Source of the DNA: Bifidobacterium saguinibicoloris
GTDB lineage: Bacteria > Actinomycetota > Actinomycetes > Actinomycetales > Bifidobacteriaceae
DNA length: 51,034 bases
Assembly (NCBI RefSeq): GCF_019331725.1
Contig: NZ_JAHBBF010000018.1
Location: forward strand, 1-51,034
Direction: 5' to 3'
Below the pieces are notes generated by a model, which saw only the letters and a list, made by a program, of their open reading frames with translations, was not told where the DNA came from and searched no databases. The translations under genes and the position numbers were made by a program. Positions 19,873 to 27,862 of this stretch are shown in pieces (the stretch's first letter is position 1; every line of letters begins with the position of its first letter).

Positions 19873-20955
19873 TTACTCATCGCTATCACGTATGCCATTC
19901 TGGTTCTCGTCCACCGGAATGTATCCGGAGCTATTAGAGGGATCGGGGTTATTCTCCGCTCCAAATGGAAGATAATTCACATCTCCGTCCTTCATTGTTT
20001 TATAGACGGAACTACAGGGAGCGACTGCCCCAGTATCACCGACAAAACAGTTGTAATCCTTATATTTGTCATATCCGACAGCATCATCCGGCGTTCCATG
20101 ATCAATAGCAGAAGAGCTTTCAGAAGATGAATCACCATTCGACGATTCTGGTTGTTCATCGGATTCTTGGGAAGAACTTGAATCAAAACGATTCTGTCCA
20201 ATCATGCAGTATGTATAAGCCGGCTGGCCATCCATCGATGGAAGGCAACTAGCAATCACCTTATGAGTCAGCTCAACCGAATGGGCCAGTCTAAGCGTAT
20301 AAGGAACGACGAGGCTACCATCACCACCTATAGCAAGATTCTCCAAAGCAGACTGCAAATCACCTGAGTATCCAATGGCCTTGCTCATACAGCTGAATAC
20401 GGGCCCCATACCATTATCATCATTCCCAAAGCCGGTTAAAAGAGCATTATCATAGCCCCCTGAGGAACTCCACGCTATCATAACGATATGTCCATCTGAG
20501 CTATCGTTCAAATAATTCTGTGCAGCTTTTCCTTCCTCCGCTGGTTGCATATATTTCGCACATTGATCGGTAATTTTGCCGAGTTCGGGAGTATTGTATT
20601 TCCACCCGTCATAATCAAGGGCTTCACCATTCCACACCCTCAAATTGATTGGTTTTCCGTCCTCACCGAACCAACGCGTCTTGTTGTAATGAGCAACGGC
20701 TATTGCACTTATGACGACAAGAATCAAGACAAAAAGAACCGCAATCAAACGTTTTCGGGGTTTGATGGCAGACCACACAACTCCAGCATTCTTATTGCCT
20801 CTGCTTGGCATTGCCTCATCAGGACCCTTTAATGTTTTCGTTGGTTCTGGTACGGAATTCGGTTCAGAATCTTGAATCTTCCATATCGGAGTACCACATT
20901 TAACGCAGTACTGAGCATCAGGCAACAACTTCGCGCCACATTTATGACAGAACAT
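19873..20955 (-). CDS. zinc-ribbon, one-TM protein with exported Ser-rich domain
   Basis: The product is 360 residues. A double zinc ribbon opens the protein (CHKCGAK then CVKCGTP, residues 3-23). A charged Pro-rich linker leads to one membrane helix (about 72-92, LIAVLFVLILVVISAIAVA). The rest should be outside the cell: a domain with WFGEDGKPINLRVWNGEALDYDGWKY, SSSGGYDNALLTGFG and a Ser/Glu-rich patch (SSSQESDEQPESSNGDSS). It starts 6 nt after the stop of the related upstream gene with GGAAGTGA as ribosome-binding site, so both form an operon. Base composition is clearly AT-richer than flanking genes, suggesting transfer. No named family. Confidence 0.82.
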   Translation of the reverse strand: MFCHKCGAKLLPDAQYCVKCGTPIWKIQDSEPNSVPEPTKTLKGPDEAMPSRGNKNAGVVWSAIKPRKRLIAVLFVLILVVISAIAVAHYNKTRWFGEDGKPINLRVWNGEALDYDGWKYNTPELGKITDQCAKYMQPAEEGKAAQNYLNDSSDGHIVMIAWSSSGGYDNALLTGFGNDDNGMGPVFSCMSKAIGYSGDLQSALENLAIGGDGSLVVPYTLRLAHSVELTHKVIASCLPSMDGQPAYTYCMIGQNRFDSSSSQESDEQPESSNGDSSSESSSAIDHGTPDDAVGYDKYKDYNCFVGDTGAVAPCSSVYKTMKDGDVNYLPFGAENNPDPSNSSGYIPVDENQNGIRDSDE

Positions 20956-20961
20956 GATTGA

Positions 20962-22554
20962 TCACTTCCGATAGAACACCGATTGGTCGGATATAGTCGT
21001 TTCTCTCTGCTGCCCGATGACAAGATAGTCACGGGAAGAATCAGGAGGATTACCCGAATCGATGGGATAGTAGAAATATTCCTGCTGGAAATACTGCATA
21101 TTCACTCCCGGCATCACGAAATAGACGTTTTCCTGAGAACCTTGATCACAGCCCATTGACCCTTGACAACCAGCGAACATAGGGAACGGCTCGGGACTCG
21201 ACGGCATGGTCTGCTTGGTTTGATACTGGAAACCGAGTTCGACTTGGGACTGACCGTTCGGCAATGGATTGGAAGAGGAATCCCCGGCAGTAAAACTCAA
21301 TGTTCCCGGAGTTCCCTCATAGGTATTCGGGTCGTAGAAATCGTTCTTTGCGATATGGACGCATACGCCATCCGCCCGGCAATAGTCCCCCGCGATTTTC
21401 GACCAGTCGTTGTCATCCACGGTCGTCTTCCACAAATCAGCGAAATCGGTATCCACTGCCGATGAATCGCTACTCTCGGCATTCTGATTGCTACTGGATG
21501 TCGAGGAATCTGACTGGGTCGTCTGATTGGAATCGTGGATGTTGGTTACCCAATCAGGAAGATTATCAGCGTCATAGACAATGATATCGACGGCGAATTG
21601 TTGCCCACCATCAACGGAGTATGCGACTACCCCAAAAACAACATCGCCATATCCGGAAACCGAATACCGGTAATACGGGACCTGCTTCTTAAAATCCTCT
21701 ACCTTCTGCACTCCTGCTTCATCAAGACTTCCGTTGAAGCTGAGAACACTTTCGTTATAGCCTACGGTTCCAAGCGCTTTACTCACCATTGGCGAAAGAT
21801 AAGAAAACGGATTTGCTCCAATCGTTTTCCCGAAATACCAAAGGACACCGCTCTCGTACTGCAGGTTCCCGACCGACGAACCAATGTAGACATAAGGCAC
21901 AAATTCAGTGCTGGCATTCCTGCCTCCCAGCTGAACAGACTCATTGCCTATGGTTTTGTCACTGAGCTGTTTGAAAAGATATCTCAGTGTCGCAGAAGGG
22001 TTGTCTTCGGAGTCACTATCGCAACTTTCATCATAAGGAGCTCCTGATACCACAAAGCACTCGGAATTAGAGCCGCTCCCTTCTGACGCCTCGTGGCTCT
22101 TACCGGGTTGCGTAGTCGACCGAAAGTTCAACACCGCGCCAACAACCGCAGCGACTATGATCAACGCAACTACGATTATCACGATGATGCGCTTACGATT
22201 CCACTTCTGTTTCTGCTGAGTCGCTCGCCGTTCCTGAGCTGCTTCAGATTCCCGAATGACCTGATCGTCAGAACGCTTCCACCAATGCGGCTCATCGTCA
22301 TCGGCATCCTGACCTGATTCATCCGTGACATCACGTTCGTTTTGCTTGCTTTCCTCATCGAGCGCGATATCGAATTCCTCCGCACCGTCTTCTGCGACAG
22401 ACGACTGTGATTCATCCATAGGCTCAGAATCATCAGGTGCAGACTCGTCGGCCTCACCGCTCTCCACTACTGCCGTCGCTTTCCCGCACTTGGTGCAGAA
22501 CAAGGCTCCTTCCGGCAACAATGCCCCGCAGAAGCGGCAGTACTTATCCTCCAT
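20962..22554 (-). CDS. zinc-ribbon, one-TM protein with large exported domain
   Basis: The product is 530 residues. It begins with a double zinc ribbon (CRFCGAL then CTKCGKA), followed by an acidic Glu/Asp/Ser-rich cytoplasmic stretch (about 30-110), a basic segment and one membrane helix (about 123-148, RIIVIIVVALIIVAAVVGAVL). The exported part (about 150-530) has a cysteine pair in GSNSECFVVSGAPYDESCDS, a Ser/Asn-rich linker near 340-365 and a C-terminal domain with further cysteines. The architecture mirrors the next gene, 6 nt downstream. GAAGG lies ahead of the ATG. Like its partner it is AT-rich compared with neighbours. The function is unknown. A membrane sensor relaying outside signals to a ribbon-bound partner is only a guess. 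Confidence 0.82.
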   Translation of the reverse strand: MEDKYCRFCGALLPEGALFCTKCGKATAVVESGEADESAPDDSEPMDESQSSVAEDGAEEFDIALDEESKQNERDVTDESGQDADDDEPHWWKRSDDQVIRESEAAQERRATQQKQKWNRKRIIVIIVVALIIVAAVVGAVLNFRSTTQPGKSHEASEGSGSNSECFVVSGAPYDESCDSDSEDNPSATLRYLFKQLSDKTIGNESVQLGGRNASTEFVPYVYIGSSVGNLQYESGVLWYFGKTIGANPFSYLSPMVSKALGTVGYNESVLSFNGSLDEAGVQKVEDFKKQVPYYRYSVSGYGDVVFGVVAYSVDGGQQFAVDIIVYDADNLPDWVTNIHDSNQTTQSDSSTSSSNQNAESSDSSAVDTDFADLWKTTVDDNDWSKIAGDYCRADGVCVHIAKNDFYDPNTYEGTPGTLSFTAGDSSSNPLPNGQSQVELGFQYQTKQTMPSSPEPFPMFAGCQGSMGCDQGSQENVYFVMPGVNMQYFQQEYFYYPIDSGNPPDSSRDYLVIGQQRETTISDQSVFYRK

Positions 22555-22637
22555 ATCGGCACCTTCACCTTTCTGAGCTCAATAATGCCATATACAGGAG
22601 GCCATATACAAAACGGCTCACTCGTATCTTTCGGGAT

Positions 22638-22916
22638 ATGCCACGTAACACGCCTTCGGGTTCTTGGAACCAGTATGTCCGAGAACTCGGGCTGAACATG
22701 CAGAGACTTCGCATTTCCCGTGGCCTGTCTCAGGAACATGTGGCATATGAGGCCGGTTTGAGCCGATACACCTATCAGAAGTTCGAGAAAGGCGAATCCA
22801 TGCCGGGGACGCCGGCAAATCCCAGCCTGAAGAACATCATGGCGATCGCCCAAGTGCTGGGCGTCACGCTCGACGAACTGTTGCCCAGTCCATGGCCTGA
22901 CCTGCACGCCAAGTAA
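22638..22916 (+). CDS. XRE-family helix-turn-helix regulator
   Basis: The product is 92 residues from MPRNTPSG. The Cro/C1-type HTH covers about 20-80: LNMQRLRISRGLSQEHVAYEAGL, RYTYQKFEKGES and LKNIMAIAQVLGVTLDELL. It is divergent from the zinc-ribbon pair with an 83-nt gap, so it is a candidate regulator of that operon. The ribosome-binding site is weak. In-frame ATGs farther upstream would overlap the divergent gene and add unrelated sequence, so they are not used. Confidence 0.82.
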   Translation: MPRNTPSGSWNQYVRELGLNMQRLRISRGLSQEHVAYEAGLSRYTYQKFEKGESMPGTPANPSLKNIMAIAQVLGVTLDELLPSPWPDLHAK

Positions 22917-23186
22917 GGCTGTTGTGCTATCTGCCGTCAAGTAGACATGCTTACCTCTAGCAGTCATCATTCAGAACGTCAGCACTCCAAGAGTTTCCAG
23001 ATGATGCCCCCTCACTCCTCTTCTCCCTTACCGTTTCCGAGACCTGACTCCCTCAAGAAAAGAACAGCTAGCGTTCCCCGCAACAATTCCGGAAACGTTG
23101 GAATTACAGCGGGGTGGTCGGCATGCCTTCTGCCTAAACCCGAAAAAACTACGTGACTACCTCAACACCCAATTGAACACATACAC
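22917..23186. other. gene-free stretch after the XRE gene
   Basis: About 270 bases, AT-richer than average, without a convincing open frame, Shine-Dalgarno or repeat. It is probably the edge of the low-GC island. Confidence 0.5.
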
Positions 23187-23229
23187 GGGGCGTCCGCAAT
23201 CCGACACGAAGTCGGATCACGGACGCCCC
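23187..23229 (-). terminator. terminator of the FAH-family gene
   Basis: A 10-bp outer stem (23187-23196 with 23220-23229) continues into an inner stem (ATCCGAC with GTCGGAT) around ACGAA. It lies 41 nt beyond the stop at 23270. Confidence 0.8.
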
Positions 23230-23269
23230 TGCACCGAATGAAATCGAATGAATCAGACGTACCGGTGGC

Positions 23270-24091
23270 TCACGCACGCACGATGACGTTGCGCAGATCG
23301 CCCACGCCCTCGACGTGGACGATGGCCTCGTCACCCGGATCGAGGTGACCGGAGGCGTTCGGCGTACCGGTCATGATGACGTCGCCGGGCAGCAGCGTCG
23401 AGAACGAGCTGATCGCGGCGATCTGCTCGGGGATGCCGTGGATGAGGTTCGCGGTGGTGCCGGACGCCATCTCGACGTCCTCTCCGTTGAGCGTGAACGA
23501 GATGTGCGCGTCACGCCAGTTCACGTCGTCGCGCGTGACGATCCACGGGCCGAGCGGGCAGGACGTGTCGAAGCCCTTGGCGCGCGTCCACGTCGGGTCG
23601 AGGCCCTGCAGGTCGCGCAGCGTCACGTCGTTGACGCAGGTGAAGCCGAGCACGTAGTCCATCGCCTTCTCGACGGGCACGTTCTTCGCGACGCGCCCCA
23701 TCACCACGGCGAGCTCCGGCTCGAAGTTCATGTCCTTCGAGCACGGCGGGTACACGATCGGGTCGTCCGGGCCGATCACGGACGTGGACGGCTTGGTGAA
23801 GATGACCATGTCCTCCGGCGCGTGCTTGATCTCGCTGTGGCCGGCCTCGTGCATGAACTGCGCGTGCGCCTCGTAGTTCTTGGCGAGTCCGTACACCTTG
23901 GAGGGCAGGACCGGCGCGAGCAGGCGGATGCCGTCCTGGTCGAGCGCGTAGCGCTTGCCGGTGGGGGCGACCTGTCCTCCGAGCAGCGGATGGCCGTCGA
24001 GTTCGACGAGGTAGTCCTTGCCGTCCGTCTCGTCCGTCTGGACGAAGGCGTAGCGCGGGGTGTCGTTCAGTGAAAAACGTGCGATTCTCAT
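23270..24091 (-). CDS. fumarylacetoacetate hydrolase-family protein
   Basis: A 273-residue cytoplasmic enzyme of the FAH superfamily. The metal site is visible as E124 and E126 in NFEPELAVVMGR and D155 in CVNDVTLRD. The substrate-loop elements KNYEAHAQFMHEAG, FTKPSTSVIGPDDPI and the C-terminal GDVIMTGTPNASG are typical of the bacterial ring-cleavage-product hydrolases and oxaloacetate/acylpyruvate decarboxylases. The actual substrate cannot be read from sequence. No catabolic operon adjoins it. The ribosome-binding site is weak. Confidence 0.9.
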   Translation of the reverse strand: MRIARFSLNDTPRYAFVQTDETDGKDYLVELDGHPLLGGQVAPTGKRYALDQDGIRLLAPVLPSKVYGLAKNYEAHAQFMHEAGHSEIKHAPEDMVIFTKPSTSVIGPDDPIVYPPCSKDMNFEPELAVVMGRVAKNVPVEKAMDYVLGFTCVNDVTLRDLQGLDPTWTRAKGFDTSCPLGPWIVTRDDVNWRDAHISFTLNGEDVEMASGTTANLIHGIPEQIAAISSFSTLLPGDVIMTGTPNASGHLDPGDEAIVHVEGVGDLRNVIVRA

Positions 24092-24175
24092 GGTGTTCAG
24101 TCTAGCCTTCCGTATCTGTTTCCCGGCGTCGTTCCCTGTCAGCGTTCCCTGTCGGTGTTCCCGTCCGACGCCGCG

Positions 24176-24862
24176 TCAGCGCTGCGGGAGCGCCACGTAG
24201 GCGTCGGCGATGACGCGGCCGAGCGCGTCGCCGCGTGCGTTCGCCGCGTTGGCGGCCGTCACGAACGACGTGGTGTCGGTGGTGTCGCCGTAGTCGTATT
24301 CGTAGCCGTAGTCGGAATCGTCGTAGTCGCTGTAGTCGTCGTAGTCGTAGGAGTCGTACGAGCTGGCGGCGCCGATGCCGGCGACGATCATGATGATGAC
24401 GAACAGCAGGCCCAGTATCATCTGCGCGGCGCTGATGATCACGCCGGCGAGCGCGAGGCCGTGGCCCTTCTCGCCGGTCTCCTTCGTCTGCTTCATGCCG
24501 ATGATGCTCAGGATGAGGCCGATCAGCGCGAAGAAGAACGAGCAGATGAAGCCGGCGATGGCCATGCCGTTCCACTTGGGCTCCTGATAGTACTGCGGCT
24601 GGCCGTAGTACGGGCCCTGCACCATGCCGGGGGCGCCGGGCGCAGGCTGTCCGTACGCGCCGGGGGCGCCGGGCGCGCCGGCTCCGTAGGCCCCCGCGGG
24701 CTGTCCGTACGCCGGCTGGCCGTACTGCGGTTGGCCGTAGGCGTCACCAGGCTGGCCGTACGGCGCCTGTCCCGCACCCTGCCCGTACGGCTGCTGGCCA
24801 TACAGCTGGCCGTATGCGTTCGGGTCGTTGGGATTGTTCGGATAGTTGTACGGATTGGTCAT
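24176..24862 (-). CDS. DUF4190-type membrane protein with Gly/Pro/Tyr/Gln repeats
   Basis: The product is 228 residues from MTNPYNYPNN, with GAGGAGG 6 nt upstream; a 95-residue in-frame extension lacks coding character. Residues 1-100 are a low-complexity repeat of YGQP-like units. Two hydrophobic helices (about 107-128 and 140-168) carry the DUF4190 pattern (KWNGMAIAGFICSFFFALIGLILSI with GHGLALAGVIISA). After them comes an unusual Tyr/Asp/Ser run (SYDSYDYDDYSDYDD) and a short C-terminal helix. Function unknown. Such proteins often accompany cell-envelope genes. Confidence 0.82.
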   Translation of the reverse strand: MTNPYNYPNNPNDPNAYGQLYGQQPYGQGAGQAPYGQPGDAYGQPQYGQPAYGQPAGAYGAGAPGAPGAYGQPAPGAPGMVQGPYYGQPQYYQEPKWNGMAIAGFICSFFFALIGLILSIIGMKQTKETGEKGHGLALAGVIISAAQMILGLLFVIIMIVAGIGAASSYDSYDYDDYSDYDDSDYGYEYDYGDTTDTTSFVTAANAANARGDALGRVIADAYVALPQR

Positions 24863-25085
24863 AGCGCCCTCCTCGCCGTGCGACGTCCCGCATCGCGCGC
24901 GTTCCTCGCCGCGCGCCGGTTCCACTGCTTCACGTCTGCCATGCGGCGCCTGCGATGGGGCCGGACCGCCGCCGTTCGCCTCCCAGCATACTCCCGCCGT
25001 GTCAACGTCCGCCGGTTCCGCCTGCGACCCGATACGGGAACCGGCTCCGGCCGCCGGCTCCGACCGCAAACGTCGATTCCGACCC

Positions 25086-25439
25086 TCAGTTCCGCACGCG
25101 GAAGCTGCTCTCGCCGCGTTCCACGCGGACGAGCTCCGCGTCGACATCGTCCACGTGTCCCCATTTCGGGCCGACTTTGAGCCGTGAGACGAACGCGGCC
25201 ACGGCCGCGCGCGTCCCCTGCGCCTCGGCCTCCACGTCGCCGCTCCACAGGTTGCGCACCCAGCCGGTCACGTCGGTCTCGATGGCCGATTGGTAGGCGA
25301 AGTACCGGTATCCGACGCCCTGCACCAGTCCGTGCACCGTCAGATGCACGCGGACGACGTCGCCTAGCGCGTCGCCGCGCCCGCAGCGTCCATCGCCGCA
25401 CCCACCGTCACGGCCACCGCCATGCGCACCGCCGCCCAT
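25086..25439 (-). CDS. acyP: acylphosphatase
   Basis: A small enzyme that hydrolyses acyl phosphates such as acetyl phosphate. The family signature is complete: VHGLVQGVGYRYF with the phosphate-binding arginine and GWVRNL with the catalytic asparagine, then DVEAEAQGT. From the ATG at 25439 the product is 117 residues with a Gly-rich 25-residue leader. Its start overlaps the yggS stop by one base (TGATG), which argues for translational coupling. A GTG near 25358 would give a standard-length protein of about 90 residues, so the start is unsettled. Confidence 0.9.
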   Translation of the reverse strand: MGGGAHGGGRDGGCGDGRCGRGDALGDVVRVHLTVHGLVQGVGYRYFAYQSAIETDVTGWVRNLWSGDVEAEAQGTRAAVAAFVSRLKVGPKWGHVDDVDAELVRVERGESSFRVRN

Positions 25440-26314
25440 CAGATGAACGCCCTGGGTCCGAAGATGGCGGTGCCGACGCGCACGATGGTGGAACCCTCGG
25501 CGATGGCGAGCGCCATGTCGTTCGTCATGCCCATGGACAGTTCCCTGCAGCCGGCGGTGCCGTCCGCACCGGAGGCGAGGATCTGGTCACGCGTGCGGCG
25601 CAGGTGCGCGAAGCCTTCGCGGATCGTGCGCTCGTCGTCCACGTGCGCGCCGATGGTCATGAGGCCTTCGAGCCGCAGCCCGCCCATCGCGCCGATGCGT
25701 TTCGCGAGGTCGATGGCGTGGCTCGGCGGGCATCCGCTCTTCGATTCCTCGCCGGATTCGTTGACCTCGAGGAGCACGCCGACGGTGATGTTCCGCATGA
25801 CGGCGCGGCGGGAGATGCGTTCCGCGAGTTCGATGGAGTCGACCGATTCGATGGTGCCGACGACGGGCAGCACCTTGCCGATCTTGTTCGCCTGCAGCTG
25901 TCCGATGAGGTGGAACGGGATGTGCCGTGAGGCGTCCGCCCCCGCGGTTCCGTTCGATCCTGCAACCGCGGCTGCTCCGCCGGCCGCCCCGGCCCCCGCG
26001 GTTCCGTCCTCGATGGCGCCGAGCGTGTAGCCGCGCTCCTCGAGGCGTTTCGCCAGTCCCAGCGCCTTGGCCTGGACCTCCTGCGGACGGTTCTCGCCGA
26101 TCATGCGCACGCCGGCGTCGATGGCGGTGAGGATCTCGCCCACGTCGCGCGTCTTGGTGGCGGCGAGGAGCTTCACGGAGCCGACCTCGCGGCCGGCGGC
26201 CTCCTCGGCGGAGGCGATCTCGTCGAGCGTGCGGCGCACGCCGTCCGCGATCTGCCGTGCGCGTTCCGGTTCGATGGTCTCGTTCGCCAGGTCCTTGTGG
26301 TCCATGTACGCCAT
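25439..26314 (-). CDS. YggS-family pyridoxal phosphate homeostasis protein
   Basis: A fold-III PLP-binding protein of 291 residues that buffers free PLP. The PLP lysine is K54 in LLAATKTRD. MIGENRPQE, FHLIGQLQANK, SVDSIELAERI, EVNESGEESKSG, GLMTIGA and the C-terminal LSMGMTNDMALAI with VRVGTAIFGPR are all present. Residues about 102-129 are a Gly/Ala-rich insertion before HIPFHLIGQLQ that most homologues lack. The ATG at 26314 is preceded by GGGGAG with a 9-nt gap; longer in-frame starts run through the promoter. It is followed by the acylphosphatase. Confidence 0.93.
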   Translation of the reverse strand: MAYMDHKDLANETIEPERARQIADGVRRTLDEIASAEEAAGREVGSVKLLAATKTRDVGEILTAIDAGVRMIGENRPQEVQAKALGLAKRLEERGYTLGAIEDGTAGAGAAGGAAAVAGSNGTAGADASRHIPFHLIGQLQANKIGKVLPVVGTIESVDSIELAERISRRAVMRNITVGVLLEVNESGEESKSGCPPSHAIDLAKRIGAMGGLRLEGLMTIGAHVDDERTIREGFAHLRRTRDQILASGADGTAGCRELSMGMTNDMALAIAEGSTIVRVGTAIFGPRAFI

Positions 26315-26464
26315 ATGCCGCTGCTCCCCTCTGGTCATGTGGCCGCTTGTATGCTGCCCTCCATGGTAATCGTTCCGCCGGCATACGGCCGCCGGCCGGA
26401 CCGGTAATGCACCCATACCTCCTGTTTCGCGGATTTCGTTACTTGCATCATGACATTTCATCGT

Positions 26465-26494
26465 TTTCGCACGGCCGCGGGGTGACGCTACAAT
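26465..26494 (+). promoter_or_regulatory. candidate promoter and operator half-site of the first lacI-type gene
   Basis: TACAAT at 26489-26494 is a plausible -10 box. TTTCGCA at 26465-26471, in the -35 position, matches the half-site repeated across the arabinan locus, suggesting self- or cross-regulation. Confidence 0.5.
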
Positions 26495-26606
26495 GGGACG
26501 GACGCCGGGCGCCCGGAAGGAGGCCGCCCGCAACCCCGGACCACGGGCCCGCATCGCCCGGAACCGGAAGACACGCACGAGCACCATGCAGAAGGGACGC
26601 ACACCG

Positions 26607-27641
26607 ATGACCGCCGAAGCCTACGAGGGCACCGCACCGCGCAAAAGCACCCTGGCCGACGTGGCCGCGGCCGCGGGCGTATCGCTGGCCACCGCGTCCA
26701 AGGCCATCAACCACCAGCCGCGCGTGAGCGAGACCACGCGCGCCAAGGTGCTCGCCGCCGCCCGCAAGGTCGGCTACATCACCGAGACCGCGCCGGCGGC
26801 CGTACCGCCGGCCGAACGCTCCGACTCCATCGGCGTCATCACCTCCGACCTCATCGGGCGCTGGAGCATCCCGATCCTCATCGGCGCCGAGGACGAACTC
26901 GGCGGCACCTCCAACACCGTGCTGCTCAACAACGCGCGCGGCGACGCGCAGCTGGAACGCAACGGCCTCGACTTCTTCGTCTCGCGCAACGTGGACGGCG
27001 TGCTCATCGCCGGACAGGAGACCAACCCGCGCCCCTCGCTCAGAAACAACACGAACGTGCCGCTCGTCTACGCGCTCGCCCCGAGCGAGGACCCGAACGA
27101 ATGCTCCGTCACCTACGACAACGTGCAGGCCGGACGGCTCGCCGTCGAACACCTCATCTCCTGCGGCAAAAGCAGGATCGCCATCATCGGCGGCAGCGAG
27201 ACATTCGACGCGGCCACCGACCGCCTCAAAGGCGCCATGGCCGCGCTGCACGACGCCGGCCTCGAACCGGTCGGCCCCGTGCGCTTCAACGAATGGTCGG
27301 AAAGCTGGGGCCGCGCGGCCACGCGCCTGCTCATCGACCAGCACGTCGACTTCGACGGCGTGGTCTGCCAGAACGACCAGATCGCCCGCGGATGCCTCAC
27401 CGTGCTGCGGCAGGAGGGACTCGAGGTGCCGCGCGACGTGGCCGTCATCGGGCACGACGACTGGCAGGTCCTCACCCTCGACTCCATGCCGCCGCTCACC
27501 TCGATCGTGAACCCCATGGAGGAGATCGGGCACATCGCCGCACGTAAGCTGCTCGACGCCATCAACGGACATCCGCACCACGGCGTCGAATACGTGCCGT
27601 GCCGTCTGGTGCAACGCGAGTCCACGCTGCCGCTGCGGTAG
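26607..27641 (+). CDS. LacI-family transcriptional regulator (distal end of the arabinan locus)
   Basis: The product is 344 residues if started at the ATG at 26607, which has AGAAGGG 10 nt upstream; an ATG at 26586 is the alternative. The LacI HTH lies near the N-terminus (STLADVAAAAGVSLATASKAI then VSETTRAKVLAAARKVGY). The periplasmic-binding-protein-like core follows, with SIGVITSDLIGRWSIPIL, the dimer segment VDGVLIAGQE, and the ligand region NDQIARGC and IGHDDW. It is a close paralogue of the regulator at 47530; both end in RLVQRESTLPL. It converges on the second GH121 gene. It likely binds the TGCGAAA-type sites of the locus in response to an arabinose-containing sugar. Confidence 0.92.
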   Translation: MTAEAYEGTAPRKSTLADVAAAAGVSLATASKAINHQPRVSETTRAKVLAAARKVGYITETAPAAVPPAERSDSIGVITSDLIGRWSIPILIGAEDELGGTSNTVLLNNARGDAQLERNGLDFFVSRNVDGVLIAGQETNPRPSLRNNTNVPLVYALAPSEDPNECSVTYDNVQAGRLAVEHLISCGKSRIAIIGGSETFDAATDRLKGAMAALHDAGLEPVGPVRFNEWSESWGRAATRLLIDQHVDFDGVVCQNDQIARGCLTVLRQEGLEVPRDVAVIGHDDWQVLTLDSMPPLTSIVNPMEEIGHIAARKLLDAINGHPHHGVEYVPCRLVQRESTLPLR

Positions 27642-27659
27642 CGGGCGTCGCGGCCGCAC

Positions 27660-27684
27660 GCGTACGGCCGTACGCGTACGGCCG
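27660..27684. repeat. two overlapping perfect palindromes
   Basis: GCGTACGGCCGTACGC (27660-27675) overlaps CGGCCGTACGCGTACGGCCG (27665-27684). Both are exact palindromes and share 11 bases, so only one cruciform or hairpin can form at a time. They lie 19 nt after the lacI stop. Confidence 0.6.
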
Positions 27685-27783
27685 CCGCACGACCACCGGA
27701 TCGGACGTAACGGACGCAATAGACACAGCCGACGAAACCGACGTATCGGACGCAACGGTCACAACCGATACAACGGACGCGAA

Positions 27784-27824
27784 AAGGCCCCGGACCAAGC
27801 CGAATGACTTGGTTCCGGGGCCTT
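27784..27824. terminator. terminator between the lacI-type and GH121 genes
   Basis: A stem of about 16 bp (27784-27799 with 27808-27824, one bulged base) with an 8-nt loop, starting in A4 on the plus strand. It serves both converging genes. Confidence 0.8.
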
Positions 27825-27862
27825 CCCTATGCCGCTACGAGGCCGCTACAGGCCTACGCGCC

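Noticed and set aside
22947..23156. Small 69-codon plus-strand frame after the XRE gene
   Set aside because: No ribosome-binding site, Ser/Pro-rich random composition and no recognisable domain.
26586..26606. Upstream ATG of the distal lacI-type gene
   Set aside because: AGAAGGG overlaps this start and instead suits the ATG at 26607; kept only as an alternative.
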